The notes beneath the pieces were generated by a model, which searched no databases, had not been told where the DNA came from, and worked only from the letters and a program-made list of their open reading frames with translations. A stretch of DNA of 21,412 bases, taken from JAAAPF01 sp964481035 (GTDB taxonomy: Bacteria > Pseudomonadota > Alphaproteobacteria > Geminicoccales > Geminicoccaceae). Both the position numbers and the translations under genes were made by a program. Where the stretch lies: assembly GCA_964481035.1 (NCBI GenBank), contig CAYZSE010000047.1, forward strand, positions 1-21,412, read 5' to 3'. The stretch's first letter is position 1. Each line of letters begins with the position of its first letter. Shown here piece by piece: positions 1-7,167 of this stretch.

Positions 1-482
1 ACATAGGCGAGCTCGGCCGCGCTCTTGGTGACGCGCAGGCGCGAGACCAGGAGCGATGCGTCGACCAGCTCGGCGAGGCCTGTGAAGGCGGCGTCGAGGT
101 CCCGGCCTCGCGCGGCGTTGAGCCCCGAGCTGTCCCACTCGACGCCCAAGCGCCTGTTCGCGAGCCCGAGGCTGCGCGCGAGCGCCGCGAGCTCCAGGGC
201 CGGCGCCGCGTCGACGCCGTCGCGCCAGATGCGGATGTCCTCGATGCTCGAGGTGAGCTGCGCCTGGCGCAGATCCGCCGAGCGGGTCAGCAGCGCGACG
301 CGGCCATCGGCGGTCACGACGAGGCATTGAAAGAAGCAGTAGCCGAAGCTGTCGTAGCCGGTCAGCCAGAACTGGCTTTCGGGCTTGAACAGGAGCACGG
401 CGTCGAGCCGCTCGCGCCTCATCGTGCGCTGCACACGCGTCATCCGCGCGACAAACTCCTCGTCGGTGAAGTGCCTCTTCAA
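1..482 (-). CDS. M24-family metallopeptidase / creatinase-like protein, N-terminal part (runs off the left edge)
   Basis: Reading the minus strand from a TTG at 482 gives about 160 residues without a stop up to the window edge. They begin KRHFTDEEFVARM and contain SQFWLTGYDSFGYCFFQ followed by LLTRSADLRQA. This is the pattern of the creatinase N-terminal domain that precedes the pita-bread catalytic domain in M24 peptidases (Xaa-Pro dipeptidase, creatinase, ectoine hydrolase DoeA). The catalytic metal-binding half lies outside the window, so the substrate cannot be told; a DoeA-like or proline-peptidase role is possible. The TTG start is chosen because a GGGAGG ribosome-binding site sits about 9 nt upstream; an internal ATG 13 codons later is less well placed. 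The gene is divergent from hemH, with starts less than 90 bp apart, so the two share a short control region. Confidence 0.85.
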   Translation of the reverse strand, partial: MKRHFTDEEFVARMTRVQRTMRRERLDAVLLFKPESQFWLTGYDSFGYCFFQCLVVTADGRVALLTRSADLRQAQLTSSIEDIRIWRDGVDAAPALELAALARSLGLANRRLGVEWDSSGLNAARGRDLDAAFTGLAELVDASLLVSRLRVTKSAAELAY

Positions 483-568
483 CGCACGAGCCTCCCTCGG
501 CGGCTCTTGCCGCACCGCTCCCTGGGTCCTAGGTCTCGGTTACGTCTTTCGCGGAATTGATACAACCG

Positions 569-1624
569 ATGCCCGACGCGCCAGCTCAACTGACCTACAG
601 CGTGCCTTTTCCGGCCGATCATCCGCACGTCAAATCGCAAAAGACGGGCGTCATGCTCATCAATCTGGGCACGCCTGACGCCACCTCCTATTGGCCGATG
701 CGGCGCTACCTCAGCCAGTTCTTGAGCGATAAGCGGGTCATCGACTACCCATCGTGGTTCTGGCAGCCGATCTTGCAGGGCATCATCCTGTCGAGCCGGC
801 CCAAGCGCAGCGGTGCGGCCTACGCGTCGATCTGGAACGAGGAAGAGGACGAGAGCCCGCTGCGCACCATCACCCGGGCGCAGTCCGACAACCTGCAGGC
901 CGCCTTCGCCGGCCACCCGGGCATCGTTGTCGACTGGGCCATGCGCTACGGCCAGCCGAGTGTCGGCGATGTGCTGGAGAAGATGTTCGATCAGGGCTGC
1001 ACGCGCGTCTTGATGGCGGCGCTCTACCCCCAGTACAGCGCAACGACCACGGCGACCGCCTACGACGACGCATTTCGCAAGCTCTTGCAGATGCGGTGGC
1101 AACCGGCGATCCGCACGGTCGGGCCATGGCACGACGATCCCGTGTACGTCGACGCCCTCGCGGGCTCGATCCGCGATCACCTCGCGACGCTCGATTGGGA
1201 GCCCGAGGTCGTGATCACCTCGTTCCACGGGCTGCCCAAGCGCTACCATACCGCGGGCGACCCCTACCACTGCCACTGCGCCAAGACCAACCGGCTCGTG
1301 CGCGAGCGCCTGGGTTGGCCCAAGGACAAGCTGATGGTGTGCTTCCAGTCGCGCTTCGGGCCGGAGCCGTGGCTGCAGCCCTATCTCGACGAGACGGTCG
1401 AGACCTTGGCCGAGAGTGGGGTGAAACGCTTGGCGGTCGTCTCGCCGGCGTTCGTCTCCGATTGCGTCGAGACCCTGGAAGAGATCAACCAGGAAGTGCG
1501 CGAGGAGTTCCTGGAGAGCGGCGGCGAGCAGTTCACCTACATCCCTTGCCTGAACGCCGGCGAGGCGGGCATGCGGGTGCTCGACACGATCGTGCGCCGC
1601 GAGCTGCAGGGGTGGATCGAGTGA
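569..1624 (+). CDS. hemH: Ferrochelatase (protoporphyrin ferrochelatase)
   Basis: Ferrochelatase inserts Fe2+ into protoporphyrin IX, the last step of protoheme synthesis, at the cytoplasmic membrane face. The 351-residue product has the family landmarks in order: GVMLINLGTPD near residues 27-37, YPQYSATTTAT at 153-163, the catalytic-histidine motif ITSFHGLPKRY at 216-226, DPYHCHCAKT at 231-240, FQSRFGPEPWLQPY at 259-272 and SDCVETLEEI at 297-306, which carries the conserved acidic residues. Length is normal for the family. An in-frame TTG at 557 would add four residues; the ATG at 569 is preferred as a standard start, although neither has a strong ribosome-binding site. The gene stands alone: the M24 gene upstream is divergent and motA begins 142 bp downstream. 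Confidence 0.97.
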   Translation: MPDAPAQLTYSVPFPADHPHVKSQKTGVMLINLGTPDATSYWPMRRYLSQFLSDKRVIDYPSWFWQPILQGIILSSRPKRSGAAYASIWNEEEDESPLRTITRAQSDNLQAAFAGHPGIVVDWAMRYGQPSVGDVLEKMFDQGCTRVLMAALYPQYSATTTATAYDDAFRKLLQMRWQPAIRTVGPWHDDPVYVDALAGSIRDHLATLDWEPEVVITSFHGLPKRYHTAGDPYHCHCAKTNRLVRERLGWPKDKLMVCFQSRFGPEPWLQPYLDETVETLAESGVKRLAVVSPAFVSDCVETLEEINQEVREEFLESGGEQFTYIPCLNAGEAGMRVLDTIVRRELQGWIE

Positions 1625-1632
1625 AGGCCGCG

Positions 1633-1658
1633 GCGATCGGCAAGTGCCGAGACATCGC
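1633..1658 (+). terminator. Possible hairpin terminator after hemH
   Basis: Nine bases after the hemH stop, GCGAT-CGGC pairs with GCCG-ATCGC around an AAGT loop, with a 4-nt bulge (AGAC) in the 3' arm. No T-run follows, so this is at best a weak or factor-dependent terminator. Confidence 0.25.
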
Positions 1659-1694
1659 TGCCGCCCGCCCGCGCCGCTCATCGCGCAGCTCCGC

Positions 1695-1710
1695 CTAACG
1701 GGGTCTTAAC
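1695..1710 (+). promoter_or_regulatory. Putative CtrA-binding site upstream of motA
   Basis: CTAAC, six bases, TTAAC matches the CtrA consensus TTAA-N7-TTAA in all but the first base of the left half. It lies 56 bp before the motA start in an otherwise GC-rich spacer. CtrA controls flagellar and chemotaxis genes in many Alphaproteobacteria, so the position makes sense. No matching promoter hexamers were recognised. Confidence 0.45.
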
Positions 1711-1766
1711 CCTTCGCTCGCACACTCCGAGACGGTTCTTCAGCCACCGCTCGGAGCGTCGCGCAC

Positions 1767-2636
1767 ATGCTGACGATCATCGGTATCGTCATCGTCATGG
1801 GGATGGTGTTCGGAGGCTACGTCCTCGCCGGCGGCAAGTTCGGCGTCATCGTCAAGGCCCTGCCCTTCGAGATGATGATGATCGGCGGCGCCGGCGTCGG
1901 CTCCTACATGGTGGCCAACCCCGGTGGCGTCCTCAAGCGTACCGGCGGGGCCGTCGCCCGCGCGTTTACCGGCGGCAAATGGGGCGGCAAGGACTACGTC
2001 GCCATGCTCTCGTTGATGTTCGCCCTCATCCGTCTCATCAAGCTCAAGGGCATCGTCGCGCTCGAAGCCCATATCGAGAGCCCGAACGACAGCGCGATCT
2101 TTCAGCGCTACCCCAAGATACTCAAGGACCATTTCGCCACCGACTTCATCTGCGACACGCTGCGGATGATGTCGATGAACCTCGACAACCCGCACCAGGT
2201 CGAGGACATGATGGAGACGGTGCTGGACAAGCATCATCACGAGGCGCAGGCGCCGGCCAACGCCCTGGCCAGCCTCGGCGAAGCCTTTCCGGCCCTCGGC
2301 ATCGTCGCCGCCGTGCTCGGCGTCATCAAGACGATGAGCTCCGTCGATCAGCCGCCAGAGATTTTGGGTAAAATGATTGCCGGCGCCCTGACCGGTACTT
2401 TTCTCGGTATTTTTCTATCTTACGGTCTCGTGTCACCGATGGCATCCAAGATCAAAGCGTCGATCGACGAGGACCATCACTTCTATTTGATCATTCGAGA
2501 CGTCATCGTCGCGTTCTTGCACGGCAACGCGCCCCAGGTGGCGGTCGAGATCGGCCGTGGCAACGTGCCGACGACGATGCAGCCGAGCTACGGCGCGCTG
2601 GAAAAGGAACTCGAGGCGCTGCCGAAGGACGTCTGA
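1767..2636 (+). CDS. motA: Flagellar motor stator protein MotA
   Basis: MotA forms the stator ring with MotB, and the complex conducts protons to turn the flagellum. The 289-residue product has the standard layout. Two N-terminal membrane helices lie at about residues 2-20 and 33-50. A cytoplasmic domain follows with FALIRLIKLKGIVALEAHIE at 85-104, the region of the torque-generating Arg and Glu of E. coli MotA. Two more helices lie at about 172-192 (EAFPALGIVAAVLGVIKTM) and 205-225. P175 and P224 correspond to the two conserved channel prolines. The ATG at 1767 has a GGAG about 11 nt upstream, and the protein begins directly with the first helix, as usual. motB is not adjacent: two small unknown genes follow instead, so the partner must be encoded elsewhere. 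A CtrA-like box precedes the gene. Confidence 0.96.
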   Translation: MLTIIGIVIVMGMVFGGYVLAGGKFGVIVKALPFEMMMIGGAGVGSYMVANPGGVLKRTGGAVARAFTGGKWGGKDYVAMLSLMFALIRLIKLKGIVALEAHIESPNDSAIFQRYPKILKDHFATDFICDTLRMMSMNLDNPHQVEDMMETVLDKHHHEAQAPANALASLGEAFPALGIVAAVLGVIKTMSSVDQPPEILGKMIAGALTGTFLGIFLSYGLVSPMASKIKASIDEDHHFYLIIRDVIVAFLHGNAPQVAVEIGRGNVPTTMQPSYGALEKELEALPKDV

Positions 2637-2652
2637 GCGGCGCCGTGCGGCA

Positions 2653-2679
2653 TTGCGTCTAGGTCAATAATCCTATAAA
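2653..2679 (+). promoter_or_regulatory. Weak candidate promoter before the small membrane-protein gene
   Basis: TTGCGT (2653-2658) and TATAAA (2674-2679) resemble -35 and -10 hexamers, but the 15-bp spacing is short. The AT-rich TCCTATAAAA stands out in a GC-rich spacer 34 bp before the ATG at 2713. If used, it would separate the small genes from motA transcription. Confidence 0.25.
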
Positions 2680-2712
2680 ACGCCGCCGACGACGGTACAC
2701 GTGGCGGTACGG

Positions 2713-2979
2713 ATGGACAGCGCCTTTAGCCAGCTCCTCGCCCAGACCGAAGACCCGGTGGTGCTCTTGCTCCTCATCGCGCTCGTCGGTCTCTGCGGCG
2801 TCTGCCTGACGCTCTTTCGCGCGTGGTGCGCGGAGATCAAGGCGCACCGCGACACCATACGGGACAACATCCAATGGACCCGCCAGAACACCGCTCTGAT
2901 CGCCGAGGTGCGCCAGTCGACGGAACGCTTCTCCGCGCTCTTGAACCACGCGCGGGGCTCGCGGGAGTGGCGTCCTTGA
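2713..2979 (+). CDS. Small single-pass membrane protein of unknown function
   Basis: I do not recognise this 88-residue protein. It has one clear hydrophobic helix at about residues 15-36 (VVLLLLIALVGLCGVCLTLF). A charged, probably helical tail of about 50 residues follows, with many Arg, Gln and Glu (RDTIRDNIQWTRQNTALIAEV), which suggests a membrane-anchored cytoplasmic coiled segment. The ATG at 2713 is used; a GTG at 2701 would add four residues, and neither has a good ribosome-binding site. It starts 76 bp after motA, and its stop overlaps the start of the next small gene (TTGA). Its place after motA suggests a motility link, but this is inference from position only. Confidence 0.6.
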   Translation: MDSAFSQLLAQTEDPVVLLLLIALVGLCGVCLTLFRAWCAEIKAHRDTIRDNIQWTRQNTALIAEVRQSTERFSALLNHARGSREWRP

Positions 2980-3224
2980 GCCGCGGACGCGACCTGTTGC
3001 GGGCGCAGCTCGACGACGACGCCCGCGCGGCAACGACGCTGCGAGGCCGCCTCGCCCGCTGGCTGTGGACGGACCTGCGCGCGGTCGGCCGTCTGCGCTT
3101 CGAGCTGGAGCGCTGCCGGCTGCAGCACGAGCACGAGGTGAGCCGCCTGCGCACGCTGCTCGACGGCAGCGCCCTCGCCCGCCTCGACCGCGGCGAGCCG
3201 CGCCTTGCCCAGCACGACGATTGA
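2976..3224 (+). CDS. Small Arg-rich hypothetical protein, translationally coupled to the preceding gene
   Basis: A TTG overlapping the preceding stop codon (TTGA) opens an 82-residue frame, with GGGAG about 8 nt upstream as ribosome-binding site. The frame stays open further upstream, but that part would overlap the previous gene entirely and is likely shadow. The product is hydrophilic, rich in Arg, Leu, Asp and Glu (LRFELERCRLQHEHEVSRLRTLL at about 41-63), and looks like a helical or coiled-coil protein without membrane segments. No family is recognised. The 4-nt overlap suggests it is made together with the membrane protein before it, possibly as a partner. Confidence 0.5.
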   Translation: MSRGRDLLRAQLDDDARAATTLRGRLARWLWTDLRAVGRLRFELERCRLQHEHEVSRLRTLLDGSALARLDRGEPRLAQHDD

Positions 3225-3293
3225 TGGTGGCTGACGCGGTTCGCGCGACGCCCTAGGCTGGAGGTCGGGTTCGATCTCGCTGCGGAACGTCGG

Positions 3294-3800
3294 ATGCTGC
3301 GACCGCCTTTGGGCGCGATTACGGTTCGCGTGGCGTGCGACGCCGATGGCGACGCTCTGGGCCACCTCATCGCCGGCTGCTTCGCCGAGCATCCGAGCTG
3401 CGTCTTCGACCGCGCCCGCGAGCTTCCCGAGCTCGACGCCATCGCCACGCATTTCACCGAGCTCGGAGGCGTCATCTGGGTGGCGGAAGCGCGGGACGAG
3501 CTGGTCGGCAGCCTCGGCCTGCGTCCCGCCGGGCCGGCGACGGTCGAGCTCCTCAAGGTCTATGTGGCGACGCCCTGGCGCGGTCGCGGTCTCGCTCAGG
3601 CCCTGCTCGCCCGTGGGCTCGCCGAGGCCCGCGCGCGCCGTGCGCGGCGCGTCGTGCTGTGGAGCGACACCCGCTTCACCCGCGGCCATGCCTTCTACGC
3701 CAAGGCGGGCTTCGAGCGGACAGGACAGACCCGGTTTTTGGCCGATCTGAGCGACACCTGGGAGTATCGTCTCGTACGCCGATTGGACGATCTCGCATGA
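3294..3800 (+). CDS. GNAT-family N-acetyltransferase
   Basis: The 168-residue product has the GNAT fold signature. IWVAEARDELVGSLGLRP (61-78) is the central beta hairpin. VELLKVYVATPWRGRGLAQALL (84-105) carries the acetyl-CoA pyrophosphate loop RGRGLA. HAFYAKAGFERTG (132-144) is the typical C-terminal motif. It transfers an acetyl group from acetyl-CoA to an amine; the acceptor cannot be read from the sequence. The ATG at 3294 places the domain at the very N-terminus, as usual. The last codons overlap the start of the SulP transporter gene by 4 nt (ATGA), so the two are very likely co-translated. Confidence 0.92.
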   Translation: MLRPPLGAITVRVACDADGDALGHLIAGCFAEHPSCVFDRARELPELDAIATHFTELGGVIWVAEARDELVGSLGLRPAGPATVELLKVYVATPWRGRGLAQALLARGLAEARARRARRVVLWSDTRFTRGHAFYAKAGFERTGQTRFLADLSDTWEYRLVRRLDDLA

Positions 3801-5455
3801 GTACGCGCAACCTTGCGCTCTACGTGCCGAAGCTCGTGACCGTGCTGCGGGAAGGCTACGGCGCCGACACGCTGCGCCACGATCTTCTCGCCGGCCTGCA
3901 GGTCGCCGTCGTGGCGCTGCCGCTGGCGATGGCGCTCGCCATCGCCAGCGGGGCCACGCCCGAGAGCGGCCTGTGGACCGCGGTCGTCGCCGGCTTCTTG
4001 ATCTCCGCCCTCGGCGGCTCGCGGTTCCAGATCGGCGGGCCGACCGGGGCCTTTGTCGTCGTCGTCTTCGACGTCATCCAGCGCTTCGGCCATGACGGCT
4101 TGGTGCTGGCGACGCTGATGGCCGGTGCCATGCTCGTCGTCGCCGGCGCCGCGGGGCTCGGGACGGTCATCAAGTACATACCGGGGCCGGTCGTCACCGG
4201 CTTCACCGCCGGCATCGCCGTCATCATCTTCTCGAGCCAGGTCGCCCCCTTCCTCGGGCTGGCCGTGGCGGAGCTGCCGGGCGACTTTCTCGAGAAATGG
4301 GGCGTGCTCCTCGAAGCCTTGCCGACCGTGGATGGGGCGACCGTGGCGGTCGGGGGGCTCGCGCTCGTCACCATCGTCGTCCTGCGACGCTACCGCCCGG
4401 ACTTGCCGGTCTTTTTCATCGCCATCGTCGTCGGGTCGCTGGCGGCGCTCCTCGCGCCGGGCGGGATCGCCACCATCGGCACGGCCTTCGGCGGCCTCGA
4501 TACGAGCCTGCCGACGTTGACGCTGCCGACCGTGACGGGCGCGCGCCTCGTCGAGCTCTTGCCGAGCGCCTTCACCATCGCCTTCCTCGCCGGCGTCGAA
4601 TCGCTGCTGTCCGCGGTGGTCGCCGACGGCATGACCGGCCGGCGCCATCGCTCGAACTGCGAGCTCGTCGCCCAAGGCATCGCCAACGGTGCCTCGGCGC
4701 TCATCGGCGGCCTGCCGGCCACGGGCGCGGTCGCCCGCACGGTCGCCAACGTCAAGCTCGGTGCACGGACCCCGGTTTCGGGCATGGTGCACGCGGTGAC
4801 GCTGCTCGTCGTTCTCCTCACGGCGGCGCCGCTCGCCGCCCACGTCCCGCTTGCCGCGCTCGCGGCGGTCCTCGTCATGGTCGCCTGGAACATGAGCGAG
4901 TACGAGCGCTTCTTGCATCTGATGCGAGCACCCGTCGGCGATCGGCTGGTGCTCGTCGCGACGTTCCTCTTGACGGTCCTGGTCGATCTCACCTTTGCCG
5001 TGCAGGTCGGCGTCGTCCTCGCCGCCATCCTGTTCATGTCACGCATGGCCGATGCCGTCGCGATCGAGACCGGTGAGCGCTTGATCCAAGAGGACGAAGA
5101 CGACTTCGCGCAGCCGCGATCGCCGCAATCGGTCGAGAACCTGCCGCCGGGCGTCGAGCTCTTCCGCATCGGCGGGCCGTTCTTCTTCGCCGTGGCGAAC
5201 CGTCTGGGCGAGGCGCTTGACCGCGTCGGCGCCCACCCCAAGTTGTTCATTCTAGACTTGGCGGCGGTGCCTTTCGTCGACGCGACCGGAGCGAGCGCGA
5301 TCCTCGATTTCGTCGATCACTGCCATCGCCACGGGACGAGCGTGACCCTCGTCGGCGTGCGCGCCCAACCCCGGGCGACCCTCGCCCGGCTCGGTCTCGC
5401 GGATCGACCGGACGTTCGCTTCGCCGCCGACCTCGCCGCAGCGCTCGCCCGTTGA
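3797..5455 (+). CDS. SulP-family inorganic anion transporter with C-terminal STAS domain
   Basis: This 552-residue inner-membrane protein fits the SulP/SLC26 family, which moves sulfate, bicarbonate or other anions. The membrane part (about residues 25-425) carries the family signatures LPLAMALAIASGATPESGLW near 41-60, FQIGGPTGAFVVVV at 77-90, FTAGIAVII, and the block AGVESLLSAVVADGMTGRRH that precedes the last helices. The cytoplasmic STAS domain spans about 449-552, with PFVDATGASAILDF as its conserved loop. Length is typical. The frame is open far upstream, but the true start is the ATG at 3797, which overlaps the GNAT stop and begins the family's N-terminal cytoplasmic segment. Which anion it carries cannot be decided; sulfate or bicarbonate are the usual choices. 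It meets the ZIP gene tail to tail with 2 nt between stops. Confidence 0.95.
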   Translation: MSTRNLALYVPKLVTVLREGYGADTLRHDLLAGLQVAVVALPLAMALAIASGATPESGLWTAVVAGFLISALGGSRFQIGGPTGAFVVVVFDVIQRFGHDGLVLATLMAGAMLVVAGAAGLGTVIKYIPGPVVTGFTAGIAVIIFSSQVAPFLGLAVAELPGDFLEKWGVLLEALPTVDGATVAVGGLALVTIVVLRRYRPDLPVFFIAIVVGSLAALLAPGGIATIGTAFGGLDTSLPTLTLPTVTGARLVELLPSAFTIAFLAGVESLLSAVVADGMTGRRHRSNCELVAQGIANGASALIGGLPATGAVARTVANVKLGARTPVSGMVHAVTLLVVLLTAAPLAAHVPLAALAAVLVMVAWNMSEYERFLHLMRAPVGDRLVLVATFLLTVLVDLTFAVQVGVVLAAILFMSRMADAVAIETGERLIQEDEDDFAQPRSPQSVENLPPGVELFRIGGPFFFAVANRLGEALDRVGAHPKLFILDLAAVPFVDATGASAILDFVDHCHRHGTSVTLVGVRAQPRATLARLGLADRPDVRFAADLAAALAR

Positions 5456-5457
5456 GC

Positions 5458-6201
5458 TCAGCCGCCGAGCAGGACCTGGACGCCGAGCATCAGCGCGAAG
5501 GCCAAGGTGACGACGATGCCGACGGTCTCCGTCTTAGCCTCCGCGTTCGCCTCCGGCACGAGCTCCGCGAAGACCATCCAGAACATCGCGCCTGCGGCCA
5601 GACCGAGCCCGACCGGCAGCCACGGCTCGAAGACCAGCACGAACAGAAAGGCGGGAACGGCGAGCAGCGGCTGGGGCAGGCTGGAGAAGATGCTCCAGCC
5701 GGCGGCGCTGAGCACCGTGGCCCCCCGCGGGACCATGACGAGGCTGATGGCCAGGCCTTCGGGGACGTTGTGCAGGGCGATGGCCGCGGTGATGAAGTCG
5801 CCGAGCTCGCGGCCGCCGCCGTAGGCCACGCCCACGCCGACGCCCTCGGCCGCGGAGTGGAGCGTCATGATGCCGACGATGAGCAGGATGCGCTTGGCGT
5901 CCGCACCCTTGACGTCGGCGACGCTCACATCATCGTGGCGATGGAGGTAGCGCCCCGCGGCGACGATGAAGACGAGGCCGGCGACGACGCCCGCGAGCGT
6001 CCGCTCGACGCTGAACTCGAAGCCCTCGACGATCAGGCTGAAGCAGGCAGCGAGCATCAGCCCCGCGGCCGCGGCGTTGGCGAGGGCGAGCCAACGCGCG
6101 CTCATGTGCTTTGCCATGAGCAGAGGCAGGGCGCCGAGCCCGGTGGCGATCGCCGTGACGAGAGCGGCGAGGAAGACGATGATGACGGTCGGCTCGATCA
6201 T
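5458..6201 (-). CDS. ZIP-family divalent metal transporter
   Basis: ZIP proteins bring Zn2+ or other divalent metals into the cytoplasm. The 247-residue product is almost entirely hydrophobic, with about eight membrane helices. It has the paired metal-site motifs LHSAAEGVGVG (114-124) in helix 4 and LHNVPEGLAIS (143-153) in helix 5. A short His/Asp stretch (LHRHDD, 86-91) lies in the cytoplasmic loop before helix 4, the usual metal-sensing loop. The start at 6201 is chosen because AAGGGA lies about 7 nt upstream; an ATG at 6225 would add eight non-hydrophobic residues (GSREGTL). It is divergent from the plcP-like gene, so the roughly 170 bp between them may hold both promoters. Zn is the likeliest substrate, but Fe or Mn are possible. 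Confidence 0.93.
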   Translation of the reverse strand: MIEPTVIIVFLAALVTAIATGLGALPLLMAKHMSARWLALANAAAAGLMLAACFSLIVEGFEFSVERTLAGVVAGLVFIVAAGRYLHRHDDVSVADVKGADAKRILLIVGIMTLHSAAEGVGVGVAYGGGRELGDFITAAIALHNVPEGLAISLVMVPRGATVLSAAGWSIFSSLPQPLLAVPAFLFVLVFEPWLPVGLGLAAGAMFWMVFAELVPEANAEAKTETVGIVVTLAFALMLGVQVLLGG

Positions 6202-6369
6202 GAGAGTCCCTTCGCGAGAGCCCATGATCTAGAACGATTCAAAAGTGCTGACCACTCGCGCGTTGCCGGGTCCGCCTTGCGCGTCCGATTGTCATACCAC
6301 ACGCACATTCGACCGTTACGCGAAGCCCCGGGTGTGCATCGTCGCCAGCAAGCCGCGAGGTTCGAGACC

Positions 6370-7122
6370 TTGAACGATCTAGCTGCCCTGGACCAAGGGG
6401 ACGTCGAGCTCCCCGCGGCCGCGCCGACGCCGGCGCCGACCGACACTCTCGTCGTCTCCGACGTGCACCTGGGTCTCCCGGCGAGCCGGGCGGAGGCCCT
6501 TCTGGAGACGCTTCGCCATTGGCGCTTCCACCGTCTGATCCTGCTCGGCGACATCTTTCACGATCTGCACTTCGGCCGCCTCAACGCCGAGCACTGGGAA
6601 TTCCTCTCCCACGTGCGCAAGCTCTCCAACCCGAAGCGCCGGGTCGAGGTCGTCTGGGTGCTCGGCAATCACGACCGCAAGGCGGCGCAGGTGGCCTCCC
6701 ACCTCATGGGCGTGCGGGTGTGCGAGCACTACGCCTGGGAATCGCACGGGCGACGGCACCTCGCCGTGCACGGGGATCGCTTCGACGGCCTCTTGACCCG
6801 GCATCCGATCCTCAGTGACGTCGGCGGGCGGCTGCTCTCCTTCGCCCAGCGGCGCCTCGGCTACGGCAAGGCGGCGTGGATGAACCGCCGCCACAACCGG
6901 ATGATGGGCCTGTCCGGCAAGGTGCGCCGCGGCGCCGTCGGCATGGCCCAGGACCGCGGCGTCGAAGTGATCTTTTGCGGACACACCCACGACGCGCTAC
7001 ACGAGCGCGTGGAGGCCGCGGGGGCTAACTTGGAGTACGTCAACACGGGCTGCTGGACGCGCCGCCCGTCGCACTACGCCACGGTGGATGCAGGCGGCGT
7101 CCGCCTGCACGCCTGTCGCTGA
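6370..7122 (+). CDS. plcP: Calcineurin-like metallophosphoesterase, probably PlcP-type phospholipase C
   Basis: The 250-residue product has every metal-binding motif of the calcineurin-like phosphoesterase superfamily: DVHLG (31-35), GDIFHD (60-65), GNHDR (99-103), HGDRFD (134-139) and GHTH (204-207). It resembles the LpxH/COG2908 branch, which cleaves lipid phosphoesters. The direct neighbours btaA and btaB point to PlcP, the enzyme known from Sinorhizobium meliloti that removes head groups from phospholipids under phosphate starvation and yields diacylglycerol, the BtaA substrate. Without that context one would call it an LpxH-like hydrolase. The start is uncertain: the frame is open far upstream opposite the ZIP gene. 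The TTG at 6370 has a GAGG about 9 nt before it and gives a normal length; a GTG at 6334 is an alternative. There is no signal peptide, so it is likely cytoplasmic at the inner membrane face. Confidence 0.88.
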   Translation: MNDLAALDQGDVELPAAAPTPAPTDTLVVSDVHLGLPASRAEALLETLRHWRFHRLILLGDIFHDLHFGRLNAEHWEFLSHVRKLSNPKRRVEVVWVLGNHDRKAAQVASHLMGVRVCEHYAWESHGRRHLAVHGDRFDGLLTRHPILSDVGGRLLSFAQRRLGYGKAAWMNRRHNRMMGLSGKVRRGAVGMAQDRGVEVIFCGHTHDALHERVEAAGANLEYVNTGCWTRRPSHYATVDAGGVRLHACR

Positions 7123-7167
7123 GCCCACGACCCGCGGATGGCCGCGGGCGCGCACGAGGAACCCTGC

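Noticed and set aside
3335..3796. Upstream extension of the SulP frame
   Set aside because: It overlaps the whole GNAT gene and is Arg-rich shadow sequence; the family N-terminus starts at the ATG at 3797.
5452..6369. Upstream extension of the phosphoesterase frame by about 300 codons
   Set aside because: This part is antisense to the ZIP gene, reads as Asp/Glu/His-rich low complexity, and precedes a complete phosphoesterase domain; it is an open shadow, not a fusion domain.
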